Shown here: in pieces, positions 1 through 10,521 of the stretch
Position numbering within the stretch: the stretch's first letter is position 1
Layout: the number at the start of each line of letters is the position of its first letter
Source of the DNA: Enoplosus armatus
Lineage: Eukaryota; Chordata; Actinopteri; Centrarchiformes; Enoplosidae
Direction: 5' to 3'
Assembly: GCF_043641665.1 (NCBI RefSeq)
Contig: NC_092188.1
Location: 17,381,704 to 17,445,703, forward strand
Length of the DNA: 64,000 bases
Program-made: the position numbers and the translations under genes
The notes under the pieces: model-generated
Seen by the model: the letters and a program-made list of their open reading frames with translations, nothing else
What the model was told of the DNA's origin: nothing
The model's database searches: none

Positions 1-601
1 CTGGCCTCCTCTTCAGCTGAACCCCACACACACACTAACAGACACACAAAGCAACGAGGCAGACTTCAGAGACATAAGTAGTTTGTCATATCAACTGTAC
101 TCTACAATTTGCCTGTCATTATTTCTCTGTGCCACTGTGTTTTGCCACTGGCCCTTTTATTGTGGGAGGCTCTTCAGAGTTTCTGTCTCGATAAACCGCA
201 CAGATTAAATCTACAGTTTATAATAAGTAGCTTCTCTGCCTTCTGCTGTTGTTTTTGGGGCCTTTGTTTTCAATTCAATTTCAATTCAAAGCTACAAAGA
301 CAGCCTTTTGCTCTTCATGTCAAAATCTGTGCTATTGCCATTCAGTCTACAGCATGTCTGTGAAAACTGCTCTGTGTTTAAAATTATATCCGTTGTGTCT
401 ATCCTCCTCTCTAAGCGCATTGTTGTATGAAGTAATTACTATTCTCTTTACCAGAGCTAAAGCTTGGTAGGCTTTGTAATCCTATCTTCTCTCTTTCTCC
501 CTCGCTCCCCATCTCCTCCTGTGGTTCTTTCTTCAAACCCCCCCCCCCCCCTTTCACTTTCTCTCTCTCTCCCCCCTTCTCTCTCTTTCTCCCTTTCTTA
601 G
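1..601 (+). other. cobl: cobl intron, 5' end cut by window edge
   Basis: This is the intron upstream of the first visible cobl exon. No exon is recognised in it. From about 481 to 600 it is a very long pyrimidine tract (CT-rich, with a run of 14 C at 538-551) ending in the acceptor at 600-601. The N-terminal exon or exons of cobl lie to the left of base 1. Confidence 0.7.
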
Positions 602-812
602 TAAGGCGCTGATGGACCTGCTGGTCGAGCTGTGTAGCCGCTACCACCTGAATCCAGCACTGCACACCCTGGAGCTGCTGTCGGCCGAGGGCCACACTTT
701 GGGCTTCAAGCCCAACGCACTGCTAGGCTCCCTCAACGTGGCCTGTGTTCACATCAAGGAGAAAGTCTGGGAGGAGAAAGTAGTGCGCAGACCAGCGCCC
801 AAAGTGCCAGAG
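602..812 (+). CDS. cobl: cobl exon (first visible): N-terminal ubiquitin-like region of cordon-bleu
   Basis: Internal coding exon of cordon-bleu, a cytoskeletal protein that nucleates unbranched actin filaments and shapes neuronal dendrites and apical microvilli. The first base completes a codon begun in an upstream exon (phase 2); 70 full codons follow and end on a codon boundary. The acceptor is ttcttAG after a long CT tract and the donor is GAG|gtgggt. The peptide contains [20 protein letters not shown] and ends KVPE, which closely follows the ubiquitin-like COBL N-terminal region of vertebrate COBL as I remember it. The downstream exon begins KTVRLMVNY, giving the family junction KVPE-KTVR. 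The upstream coding part, probably on the order of 100 residues by comparison with the mammalian protein, is outside the window. Assignment to COBL rather than COBLL1 rests on the whole locus: three WH2 motifs and the neighbouring grb10. Confidence 0.92.
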
Positions 813-1172
813 GTGGGTAACAATGGAGCCTGATACCGTGATCTGGATGTTCTTTTTGTCATGTATGCTTTGTATTTAGGATTTTATACACACCACAGCA
901 TATGTAAAAGCTGCTGAAATTAGGTTTCTTGGGATCGACTTGGATTCTTGTGGGTTTTGATTGCAGATACATGTAATATTTTAACATTTGAGTGCAAAAT
1001 ACCCCAAAGCTATCCATGTTTTGTTGTAATGTAGATCAATTTAGTCCAGAATACCAGTGAAAAGGCCCTTAATATAATAGTTGTACAGTCTGCATGCATG
1101 ATATGCATAGCTCTTTACCCTGTGTAATGTCTGTCCCTCCCTTCTCTACCTTTTACCTCTGACCGCTGGCAG

Positions 1173-1193
1173 AAAGCAAGGCCAGTGAAACCT
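1173..1193 (+). CDS. cobl: candidate 21-nt cobl microexon (KARPVKP)
   Basis: A possible cassette microexon. A strong pyrimidine tract (about 1133-1160) leads to the acceptor ctggcAG at 1171-1172, and 21 bases later there is a near-consensus donor CCT|gtaagg. The insert is exactly seven codons (K A R P V K P) and sits in a phase-0 intron, so including or skipping it keeps the frame. It would lengthen the basic linker between KVPE and KTVRLMV. Nothing in the sequence proves it is used; the support is two good splice sites at a short frame-preserving spacing. Confidence 0.42.
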
Positions 1194-1751
1194 GTAAGGG
1201 CCCATGCTACGGTAGGAAGCCAGTTGGGATTAAACTGGCCTTGCATGACATTAGAGTCAGTTCTTATACAATGGGTTTTCAGTCTAAGTGTGCCTTTTTT
1301 GTCTTTATCGGCTGTATTCTAGCTCACTTGCCTATCTGAACTTATTTCTAGCATTCGTCTCTTTCTCTCTCCCTTTTCTCTGCCTCTCCTCTGCTCTCCT
1401 CCTACAGTTTGAATATTTGATGAGTGCCTTACCTTTAGTTACCATGCATTATTTCTCTGCTCTTCTCAGGCCTCACTGGCTGCTCTCTCTTCCTTTGACC
1501 CTGCCTGGCCTTAGGCCAGAGACTGACACTATTTAAGACGGACTGCTGTCAGTCATCCCTCTTTTTTGTTTTATCTGTCTTTTCATTGCACCACCAGCTA
1601 AAATGAATGCAGTCTAATATGACAGCCCTGCAATGTATCCTACCTTCACAAAGGTTATAATTATTATTATTCTATAATATTCAGTTTTTGTTAGAACTGT
1701 TTGAGAAAGGTGTTAACTCAAGCTAATGATCATTTTGAAGACTGCCGTTTG

Positions 1752-1885
1752 TGGTGCTGTTGAACTGTATTGTGTTATATTTAAAGGTGTTTCTAATATT
1801 ACATCTACCTTCATTGATATGAATGGGGTGGACAAAATGTAAAAAACATGTTTCAGTAAAATGCAATACAATTTAACATCAGTAT
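1752..1885. repeat. degenerate palindromic interspersed repeat (MITE-like)
   Basis: The reverse complement of 1752-1808 aligns by eye with 1825-1885. Both arms begin GGTRGA(C/T) and share blocks such as AAACA and CAATACA, with a short spacer centred on attgatatgaat. A single-arm relative is present at 5840-5897. I do not recognise a named family. Confidence 0.5.
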
Positions 1886-2170
1886 AACGTTATCAAAAGT
1901 AACTAGACAATATCCTCAAGTGTTCAATTCTTTGGCATCAAGCAACAATAGTTTGGTACCTTTCACTGATACATGAGGAATGAAAGCTGAACAAAAATAG
2001 AAGCAATGACAAAATTAACGGACAATAGTCTGTATTAGGATTTCAATTAAATTAAACTTTACTAAACCTTAATGTGATTTGCTATAAAACTGTAATTATT
2101 CTCAAGTTCAGTTTATGTCTCTGTGGCCAATATCTGGAAAACTACTGGTCAGATTTGCAGAAAACTTTGA

Positions 2171-2195
2171 CACACACACACACACACACACACAC
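2171..2195. repeat. (CA)n microsatellite
   Basis: Uninterrupted CA dinucleotide repeat of about 12 units in a cobl intron. Confidence 0.97.
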
Positions 2196-3068
2196 CAGCC
2201 AACTCACCTCAACTTTTGAATTTACAAAGGTTTCCTACTGTTGTGCTCTTATGTATGATCATTCTGTCATCTATCAACAACAGTTTTGACTGTGAAACTA
2301 ATGGCTTACTGGGGAAGTCAGTAGACCTTGGCAGAAGCCTGGGCTCTGAGTGCTTTCATGCAGTTGAAGCACCTTTTCCTGAATGTCACTTTACTTGAAA
2401 TTCAAAAGCCACTCAAGAGCCACAGACTGAAGAGCCATTTTATGAATTCCTCAGGCTTGACTTCTGAGAGGGGTGTGTGTTTTTATAGAGGCTGATGTGA
2501 ACCGACTGCTGTACAGTCTTTATCACTTCTCCATGACAAAACACTATGTGGTGTTGTAGGATTGACGATCCTAAATACACACACACATCCAACATCACAT
2601 GCATATATGCACACACATATGCACCCAGGCATCATCATCCTTGGTCTATTAAATGTTCCTTTATCTGTCAGCAACCAAAGTCTAACCTTAAGTTAATCAT
2701 TACTGAAGTATCTTTGCATAATTGGAGGTTTTTCGCTCTCTCTGCTCCTCTCCTCTCCACATATTGTACATATGTAAAATGTTATGTTCAGGATTTACTT
2801 ATTTTATGATGGTTGTCATTGAACTGCTTTAATAACCAAATCTATTACAGCTTAGGTCAGGCCATAAGCCTCTTCTTCCATCAAGGCCAACCTCTTTCCT
2901 GTTTGTCTTTCGTAGAGATGTAGCCAACAGGGGACTTCTACTTTTTACACTCTCTTTATCCTGCACTTTCACTGCACTGCACAATGGGAGGATTTCTCCA
3001 AAATCTTATCTCATCCAGTTGTTAGACATTAATGACATTTCTCCACCATTCTCCTCCCTCTGTATCAG

Positions 3069-3297
3069 AAAACAGTGCGTTTGATGGTGAACTACCACGG
3101 CAGCCAGAAGGCAGTGGTACGGGTCAACCCGTCAGTACCACTCCAGGCTCTGATACCGGTCATCTGTGACAAGTGTGAGTTTGACCCTGCACATGTCCTG
3201 CTCCTGAAAGACAGCGTCAGTCGCCACGAGTTACCGCTGGACAAATCTCTGACAGTGCTGGGGATCAAGGAGCTCTACGTACATGATCAGAGTCTAG
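3069..3297 (+). CDS. cobl: cobl exon: core of the COBL ubiquitin-like domain
   Basis: Encodes 76 codons plus one base (visible residues 71-146). The acceptor is tgtatcAG|AAA and the donor is CTAG|gtaaac, leaving phase 1. The peptide opens [20 protein letters not shown] and continues with [23 protein letters not shown] and [10 protein letters not shown]. This is the diagnostic signature of the COBL domain (Pfam Cobl). The KTVR...NY, VICxKCEF(D/S)P and LGIKELY blocks are conserved in both COBL and COBLL1, so this exon alone does not separate the paralogues. No frameshift or missing segment is seen. Confidence 0.95.
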
Positions 3298-4361
3298 GTA
3301 AACCTTAACCACTGGATTCTGTCTATGTATTTTTCTGTTTGTGGTTCTGTCACTTATAAATTACTCAATGTACAATGTACATTGAAACTGAAGTTACCAT
3401 AACAAAGACACATTTTTTTAGTTTTGTAATTTATAGATTAGGTGTTAAGGAAAAGAAATGTTGTTGTTTTGTTAATTTGAATAAAATCCCTTTGTTGGAT
3501 TCAATGAATTAAAAATGACCAGAGCCCAACCTTGATTTATGCTCAGTGAAAGTGGTGGCTAATGTTAGTAATCTAAAGCAGATAAAAGATGGCATCTACA
3601 TACTGATAGGTGCCTTGGCTATTGTGTTATATTGTCTGCTGTTGGCCTGCATATTAATAAGCAATTACTGCTGAACTGGAAGGGCGTGGTCGCTGGACTG
3701 AGACTGAGCCTGAATCCCTACCATTTACAGAGCATGCTGCCCTGTCCTGTGCCCTGGATGAGTACAGGAGGAAAGAGAATTTCTCTACAGGGAACATAAA
3801 GTTTAACATCGGCAGTGTTTACTTACCTTCACCACCTTATACCAGATTGGATGGTGGAAAATCAGTAAAGATAACAATAACTAGAGTAAGTATAAGTAAC
3901 AATAATTAGAATACGTCATCCTTTATCTAGTAGGAAGCTGAATTATGGTCTAAGATCTGATGTTATGGTTCATTACCATGGTAATAGTCCACACCCACTG
4001 TTATTTATAGATATTGTCCTTGTCAGGAGTGCGATCTTAGAGGAAAAGCTTGTGGTTTATGGTCATGAAGGATATAAGCAGAGACATTTAGGACATTATG
4101 TAACTTTTATGGTCAAGTAATGGTTATATTTCCGTATTCAACCTTTCACTGTTGAAGGACATGTAACCTTTTAATTTTACAAATTATTTCGTTTGTGTCA
4201 TAATTGGTTAAAATGTTTCTTCCTCTTAAACACCACCAGCTGTGTTGTGGTGCTACAGAAGTACAAATACAACAGATTTTTGTATTCATTCATTCTTTTT
4301 GATGCAGGTCAGTTATTCATAAGTGGCTTTGTGTGTTTATAAACCTTGTCATGTTTTCCAG
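3298..4361 (+). other. cobl: cobl intron
   Basis: Phase-1 intron of ordinary AT-rich sequence, with no feature recognised. Confidence 0.75.
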
Positions 4362-4406
4362 TTCTCCAGCCTAAAATGGCTTCTGCCCCAGCTCTTAACT
4401 ACTCAG
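4362..4406 (+). CDS. cobl: probable 45-bp cobl exon (VLQPKMASAPALNYS)
   Basis: A small exon inferred from splice sites and frame. The acceptor is gttttccAG at 4360-4361 and the donor is TCAG|gtatta. Its 45 bases fit between the phase-1 end of the previous exon and the phase-1 start of the next, adding V-LQPKMASAPALNYS. A second AG eight bases inside (4368-4369) would break the frame, which favours the upstream acceptor. Skipping the exon also keeps the frame, so it may be alternative. I have a weak recollection of a similar short serine/alanine-rich segment in other COBL proteins, so use is likely but unproven. Confidence 0.6.
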
Positions 4407-5223
4407 GTATTAGTCACGATAAGTCTCGTCTGTCTTGGTGTTGCTGATTCCAACCAAATGTAGCTAAATATAGTTAACCCAACGTACTGCTGCTTGCTTA
4501 TTAACCCCTGCTTGGTAGTCATCCATCTTCAAAGAAATAATTTGTTGGTTTAATGTCATTGTAATTTTGATACTGATTTTTGTTAACATCATAAATGTCT
4601 GTCATTTTGAGGTAACTTATTATTAACTTAGTTTGCTCTGCGTTTTTCAGAATCTAAATAACCCAGTAGTATAGCTCTGTGACTTTTTTAAGGTTAGTTT
4701 ACCTTCCCTGCCTGTCCTCGAGCCAACAGTGTTATCATGACACATTCTTACTTACTGCTTTGTAGACTGTGAAGGTTAGATAGAGGTGGTCTTTGAGAAA
4801 AATAAAGCTGTAGCGCCCTCTGCTGAGGAAACTCATTATTCTGTCCAGTTCTTTGTGAATGAAAACAGGTACAGTATATAGACCATTCCAAAATGTTTTT
4901 AAAAGACCAATAAAAATGCACACAAACAACATTTTGTTTTTGTTTTACAAGTAAAGCAAATGCATTAGATATTATAAGAATCAAACCAAATTGGCTTACA
5001 TGTGAGAGTGCACTGTAAATTCACAGTATTCTAATGAATCTGAATCTGAATTTTGTTGTTAACTTAATTAACTGATGCATGCCAGAGTCATTTGTCACTC
5101 ACATCTACTGAACTCCTTTTTCTTAGAGTGAACCTGACTTCTTTGCTTTGCTTTTATGAGGCATTGACACTATCATGTCCAACTCCTCTCCTCCCCCTCC
5201 TCCTCTTCTTTTTCTTTTCGTAG
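4407..5223 (+). other. cobl: cobl intron
   Basis: Phase-1 intron. It carries a CTCF-like motif on the minus strand at 4811-4825 and a pyrimidine-rich stretch (5180-5220) before the next acceptor. Nothing else was recognised. Confidence 0.75.
4811..4825 (-). promoter_or_regulatory. CTCF-like motif
   Basis: On the minus strand this reads CAGCAGAGGGCGCTA, about 13 of 15 positions matching the core of the vertebrate CTCF consensus CACCAGGGGGCGCTA. This is a motif match only; occupancy is unknown. Confidence 0.4.
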
Positions 5224-5312
5224 ACTCCATCCGCTCCAGTACTACCAGTTTGGCCAGAGGAGAGAGGAAAGGCTTCCTGGGTATCTTCCAGTTCAGCAGG
5301 AGGAAAACCAAG
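5224..5312 (+). CDS. cobl: cobl exon: basic linker after the COBL domain
   Basis: Two bases complete a GAC codon, followed by 29 codons ending on a codon boundary (donor ACCAAG|gtaaga, acceptor tttcgtAG). The peptide runs DSIRSSTTSLARGERKGFLG then IFQFSRRKTK. The GFLGIFQF...RRK block resembles the GFF(S/G)FF(Q/K)-basic segment that follows the COBL domain in COBL and COBLL1. It is rich in serine and basic residues and probably disordered. Confidence 0.88.
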
Positions 5313-5659
5313 GTAAGACTCCAGATCTCTGTTGCTGCTTTTTTGACAATTTGTTGTATTTACACAAGAAGTTTTTTCTCACTCTTACATAATATCAGTG
5401 TAATTATGTTGTGTTCAAAGTTAATATTGGTCATTCATACATAATACTACATTGGAAGTATCGAATTAAGAGCAGCATTACTGTCAGCATAACTGTCCAC
5501 AAAGTTTAGCAGTGAGAAATATGAGTTTGTGTAATCATTTACAAACTAACCTTGAGTGGTGCATGCCATTCATACGAATTCAGACAGATAGCCGAGACAG
5601 GCTAAATGCATGGCTGACCAGTTGAATGCTGCATGTTAGCTGTACCTTCCGTTTTGCAG
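5313..5659 (+). other. cobl: cobl intron
   Basis: Short phase-0 intron of 347 bases with no feature seen. Confidence 0.75.
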
Positions 5660-5731
5660 ACAGAGTCGACGTCTATGAACATGGATGACTGTGACGATAA
5701 AATAATCCTAAATACAGACAAACAATCCAAT
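5660..5731 (+). CDS. cobl: cobl exon: short serine/acidic linker
   Basis: A 72-bp phase-0/phase-0 exon of 24 codons (TESTSMNMDDCDDKIILNTD and KQSN), with acceptor gttttgcAG and a near-perfect donor AAT|gtaagt. It has no recognised domain and carries an acidic DDCDD patch. Being symmetric, it could be skipped without a frameshift. Confidence is lower than for its neighbours because the peptide itself is not diagnostic. Confidence 0.78.
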
Positions 5732-5839
5732 GTAAGTATTACTAACACATCTGACAATGTCCAGATTTGATAACTGAAACCAAAGTGGGATTTTGTTTTA
5801 TTGTGATCGTCTCTGAAGCATTCCAATCATATTCTATGG

Positions 5840-5897
5840 GGTGGACAAAATAACAGGAACACCTGTACAATATGATACAAACCAGAAACAGCACATG
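5840..5897. repeat. single-arm copy of palindromic interspersed repeat
   Basis: GGTGGACAAAATAACAGGAA and the following approximately 38 bases align by eye with the reverse complement of 1752-1808, sharing AGAAACACCT/AGGAACACCT, a TA-rich centre and an ACAGCAC end. It is the same family as the palindrome in the upstream intron. Confidence 0.5.
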
Positions 5898-6375
5898 GGG
5901 TGGGGAGTTCCTATTTTTACATAATTTTTTATCCATTTTTTTGGCTGCCGATAGGCATTCAGCCTGATGTATAATATAAAAGCCTTCTCTGTTGACGAGT
6001 ACATACTGTTTTAAATAATATACTGGATGCCTACTATATCTATCTTCATGGTAGATTGTGATGAAACACTAAAAATGGCACATTAGAGATGCTCACGACA
6101 TTGGACTATTGAGAAATGTTGATTATTATAGGTGTGTCAGGTCTCACCAGTGCTGTTTTATATGTGTGTGTATATATATCTACGTATATGTGTATGTGTA
6201 TATTTCTTTTATATATGTTTGAAATGATTCAGGTAAAAATCTATTTTTTATTTGAGCCACATTTATGGGAAATATGCCAGGTTGAAATATTCCTTTAAGC
6301 CCAGGACCATCCTCACAGAATAGGACCTTGTTGCTCCTGTCCAATTGATTGTTGTGGTGTGGTCATGTGCACTGA

Positions 6376-6394
6376 TGTCCTCCAGAGGGCAGCA
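6376..6394 (+). promoter_or_regulatory. CTCF-like motif
   Basis: TGTCCTCCAGAGGGCAGCA follows the CTCF consensus TGGCCACCAGGGGGCGCTA closely in its CCAG(A/G)GGGC core. It is on the + strand, so it diverges from the similar minus-strand motif at 4811. Confidence 0.4.
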
Positions 6395-6774
6395 ACTGTC
6401 TCCAGTCAGCAGTCTGTTAGCGCTCTGTTCATCACAGGTCCAAAGGGGAGTGCTAACAGTGCTCTTGCCCCCCTGTCATTCCTAAAGTGGCTATAGGGAA
6501 ATAATGTTATATTGTGATATTTATAGCTTTGAATGTGGTAGTGTACAGCCTGTCCTCCAGATACACAGTAGTCTATATGACTTGGGGTTGACCAGCTTTG
6601 AGGAGATTCACAAGAAACTGGAACTCCACAAAAAGGGTTGGTAGGTGGGAAGATTTGAACAAATGTCAATCAGGTGAAAATAAAGCTTGAGTGATGGATT
6701 TTTGATCATAGAAAAACACTAACAACTAAAATTTGTAGTGTTTTTTTCTAAACTATTAACTCCCTACAACCTCT

Positions 6775-6777
<3 letters not shown>

Positions 6778-6832
<55 letters not shown>
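6778..6832. repeat. (GT)n microsatellite
   Basis: About 27 uninterrupted GT units. Confidence 0.97.
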
Positions 6833-6834
<2 letters not shown>

Positions 6835-7593
6835 GTGTATGTCCATGTTGCATTAAGCAGCTCTCTACCTGTTATATCCATAACTCAATCATGTTAATTT
6901 GATTTTGAAGCCATGAACCTCAGTTCAGCAGCAGCCACTGCGGCTCACCCCAGATCAATATGGCGTTTGATTGTATTAGCTGGAAAAACTGCCCGGCTCA
7001 CTCTGGTTCACTTTGACTTCTCCACCCGTCCACTTCTCTGTTCTTAGTATTTCCTTCAGCATCGAGCATACGGCTTGCCAACACTGAATAATTTTCATTG
7101 TCACCATTAGCATTGTCTTCTTTAAGTTCTAAGCTGCCTTTGTGGTCTTCTTCATCCTCTTTGTAATGTATGTATGAGATGCTCCTGACTGCATGCCTTC
7201 CATTTGAAAAAAATAACAACAATGAAGGAAGACAGGGGAATGGAAAGGGAAAAAAATGGCAGCAGAGCATGAATTAAACATTCAGACTAATATAGACAGA
7301 GTATGTGGCATTCGATTTAAGAATATATTTAAAACACTGAAATCTATCAAAGACAGTGGGACCTCTTTTCCAGTGGGCTTTAATGCAGCTGGGCTTTTTC
7401 TCTCCGATATGATTGTTTCTCAGCCAGGGACTGTTATCAGACCACACACGTGCACGCAAGCAAACACACACACACGCGCACATAGACACACAGTGTTATC
7501 AGCCTGAAGGCATCAGATTACCCTACCTTGGCTACATTAGCACTAAAAGCCCAGCCTCTTATCTCTAATTGTTCATTAGGGGCTAAACTACTT

Positions 7594-7627
<34 letters not shown>
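7594..7627. repeat. (GT)n microsatellite
   Basis: About 17 GT units in a cobl intron. Confidence 0.97.
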
Positions 7628-7628
<1 letters not shown>

Positions 7629-9110
7629 TCTTAAAACACTAACATGGTCAGAGAGCATCATGTTATAGGTGCTGATTCTGAAACAAACTGACTTCAAACA
7701 GGGACATGATGCTTGTTTTTTCTTTTTTAGATTTTAAAAGCCATCAAGGCCCATCAAGTATCTCAGAGAAGCAAATCAGTCCTAACCAACATTCTCAGAA
7801 TGGCAGGAATCTGGTCCAACATTTAGGCATCACAATCACAGTGACATACACTTAACGAAGCAACAATTGATAGAGGATAAAATAGATAAGGTCTGACGCA
7901 AAGATGCACTCAGCTCATGAACCAAAATCCCTCCCTAAGTATCCTCTAAATTAATATTGTGGCAAACACACGTTCACATTTAATGATAATATATATTTTT
8001 TTTATGTACCTGTGTTTAAAGCGTAACTTAACACCCCCTGAAAATCTTGTTTTTGATAAATTCTAGTGGTCCTTTTGACCTTGCTCCAGTGATGTAGCTA
8101 GCAGTGGTGCTGGTCAGAGGTGAAACAGACTTCACCCAGAGAAGCCTGGTGTTTGCCAAGTAGCATGCCAAAAATTAGGATATTTTCTGTATTTTATTTT
8201 GACTTCCCCAATCACATGTATTTAGCTAAGCCTATAAATCTTCTAAATATATAGAAAAACTACATCATTTAATTTCACACTTCTCAGTGTAGTCAAACAT
8301 TGCTGTGTGTTTTACATTCTAAAAGGAGAACATCTCCTTGTTCAAAGTAGGTGCAGGATGATTCTCCTCTATGCTGAGGTTAGACTAACTGTCAGTGTGA
8401 TTCGTAGTTTTCTCAAGTATTCTGACACTGAGAGGCCACTGGAGATAATTTTTCATGGTCGTTTTTACATTAGCATTTGTGGTTTGTAGTAGTATCAGTC
8501 CTTATTACCCCGACATACAGTATGTAAGTCATGTTTCTTTATGTAGAAGTTATGCAGAAGTTCAATAGGTTCCTTTTAAGTTACGCACTTTGCAATTATG
8601 AGGACACTGTGAGTTTGGGTTCCCCCCAAATGCTGCAGTACGTTTTTCTACAGTTAGGTTTTCTTCTCTCTCAGTGTTTTGACAGATTTCAGATTGTTTA
8701 CCGGAGGGAAGGAGTAGAAGAGAGCAGGTGAAAAAGTCAGACAAAGTTCATGTGAATTTTCCGCTTTGAACATTATATTTTGGTGAGGTGAAAACAAGCT
8801 CCCTTTTTTAGGTTTTCAAATGGAAATCACATCAGTCCTTCACTTCCAACGTTTCTTTTTTGTTCTGTCGGCCTCCATCTGCCATCTACCTCACCTCCCC
8901 CTTGCCCTGCTCTTACCCCTGTCAGTTACACAGCACAGTGAAAAACTGATTTAATATTTTTATGCCCCCGCACAGGTGACAGCTGTTGCTGGAGGCATTA
9001 TGTTTTCGGGTTGTCCGTCTGTCCCATTCTCGTGAACGCAATATCTCAGGAAGGAATTTCTTCAAACTGGGTACCAACGTCCACTGAACTGATTACAATT
9101 TGGTTGTCAA

Positions 9111-9123
9111 AGGTCAAAGGTCA
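9111..9123 (+). promoter_or_regulatory. perfect DR1 nuclear-receptor motif
   Basis: AGGTCAAAGGTCA is two AGGTCA half-sites spaced by one A, the form bound by RXR heterodimers, HNF4 and COUP-TF. It lies within the dispersed repeat. Function is not implied by the match alone. Confidence 0.5.
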
Positions 9124-9278
9124 AAGTCACTGTGACCTCACCAAACACGTTTTTGCTATAACTCAAGAGTTGATGACCATATTTCACAATTGGTCGGACA
9201 ATGAATAGGTGACACTTTGACTCAAGAACTGATGTGGTAATTATGACAAAATTTCACACAGATGTTTAATGGGTCAAT

Positions 9279-9291
9279 AGGTCAAAGGTCA
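9279..9291 (+). promoter_or_regulatory. second perfect DR1 motif
   Basis: AGGTCAAAGGTCA recurs here 168 bases after the first, preceded at 9271 by a GGGTCA half-site. It is in the equivalent position of the next internal unit of the same repeat. Confidence 0.5.
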
Positions 9292-10005
9292 ACTTCATTG
9301 TGACATCATAATGTCCTGGAAAAACACTTTTTTGGCCACACCATAACTCAGGAACAGAAGGGGAGATAGTTAACATATTTCATAGTTGGTCAGACACTGA
9401 ATAGCTGCTACTTTTGACTTAAAGGTTAAAGGTCATTGTGACCTCAAACTAGGTTTTTAGCCATAATTTCCAGACATGACTGGACTGCTCTCCTCAAGGC
9501 CTCTTTCAGGAGCACTGTTCTTTTGCCATCCCTCCCCGATGTGAGATGTTCTAACCTTGGGTCCAATTAAATCTAATCTTATGTTCCTAAACCTTATGTT
9601 CCTTTTTGCTCTGCTTTTATGCTGTATCCAGGCATTGTCTGAACGCATCAATTAATCAGCTTTTAAACACTTTTCTTTTTTAGATCATGGGGGTGTGAGG
9701 CGTGGTTTTGTTCCCCTGTGGTGCCAAGGCTCTGTACCAAGCTGAGCCACGGGGAGATTCGGATTTTCAGGAGTACTTTGGGCTCTCTTTGATCAGATAT
9801 TTGAAACCATTTTTTGTTCCTATGCAGCCACCCTTTGAAAATGCGGTTGCCCTTTCAACGTGGTCAAATAAATGCTTCAATAATTGTTGAGGCTGTGTTT
9901 GTGAGTGAGAAAGATTTCCTACTATGTAACAGTTGTTGAAAGTTGGGGAAACGTGGTTTTGATTCAGATTGTTTGTTTTGTTGTTCTTTGGATTATTGTT
10001 ACTTT

Positions 10006-10125
10006 CAAGGCACTGTAATGGACATTGGCATCATAAGACAAGCTATGATGAAGAATGATGAGATTGTTACAACAAAGCTACATGCTTCAAATAGTCTTTG
10101 GAAAGACAGATCACTAAGGGTGATC
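10006..10125 (+). repeat. dispersed repeat copy A
   Basis: The 120 bases beginning CAAGGCACTGTAATGGACAT match 12922-13040 at roughly 80% by eye, in the same orientation. Shared blocks include GATGATGAGATTGTTA/AATGATGAGATTGTTA and CACTAAG. Family unknown. Confidence 0.65.
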
Positions 10126-10344
10126 CTACATCATTTGATGGCATTTCAGCTGTGGGTGGCGCAACAGCAACGTGGTCAATGAATACACCTATACCTTAGT
10201 GGTCAAGTGTCCGACTCACTTGAAATTGATAATAAAATGTCCTTAAAGCTCTCATAAACATACATGTTTTTTCACATGTATACTTGCATACATATTTATC
10301 AGTCTGACCTCATCCCCTTTTTTTGTTTTTGACATCACCCACAG

Positions 10345-10521
10345 GGTCTGTCCACAGGGGTCCCCAGCGCAGAGGATCGGCCAAGCACCTTGGGCCAGTC
10401 TCTGTCGGTCATGAACATACCCAGGTTGTCTCCTAAGGCTGAGGCTAAGAAGAGGAGGGCCCCAGCACAACCTGGGGCCCCAACACCCACCATGGGACAC
10501 ACTAGCTTTGAGGGCTATCAG
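10345..10521 (+). CDS. cobl: cobl exon: first KRAP-type basic/proline motif
   Basis: A 59-codon phase-0/phase-0 exon (acceptor cacccacAG|GGT, donor TATCAG|gtgagg), visible residues 216-274. It contains NIPRLSPKAEAKKRRAPAQP. The KKRRAP motif is the family's KRAP repeat, which from published work on Cobl binds the SH3 domains of syndapin/PACSIN and so links the nucleator to the plasma membrane. A second such motif begins the next exon, and the two are split by the largest intron of the gene. Confidence 0.92.

Larger units (their letters stand above)
813..3068 (+). other. cobl: cobl intron
   Basis: Non-coding stretch between the two N-terminal domain exons. It contains a candidate 21-nt microexon (1173-1193), a degenerate palindromic repeat (1752-1885) and a (CA)n tract (2171-2195). 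Short open frames here show no recognisable protein. Confidence 0.8.
8965..9470 (+). repeat. dispersed repeat with internal ~150-bp degenerate units and DR1 motifs
   Basis: The block begins near GCCCCCGCACAGGTGACAGC and continues with gaacgcaatatctcaggaag and repeated segments of the form GGTCAAAGGTCA...TGTGAC(C/A)TCA...CAT(A)ACTCA...GG. Related segments start near 9110, 9279 and 9422, so the element is itself built of degenerate repeats. I recognise the phrasing as a common percomorph interspersed repeat but cannot name the family. Confidence 0.72.
5732..10344 (+). other. cobl: cobl intron rich in repeats
   Basis: A 4.6 kb intron. It holds a single-arm copy of the palindromic repeat (5840-5897), a CTCF-like motif (6376-6394), (GT)n tracts (6778-6832 and 7594-7627), a large dispersed repeat with nuclear-receptor half-sites (about 8965-9470), and one member of a dispersed repeat pair (10006-10125). 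No coding exon is recognised. Confidence 0.75.

Noticed and set aside
9943..10182. 79-codon plus-strand frame
   Set aside because: It overlaps the dispersed repeat copy at 10006-10125 and matches no protein I know.
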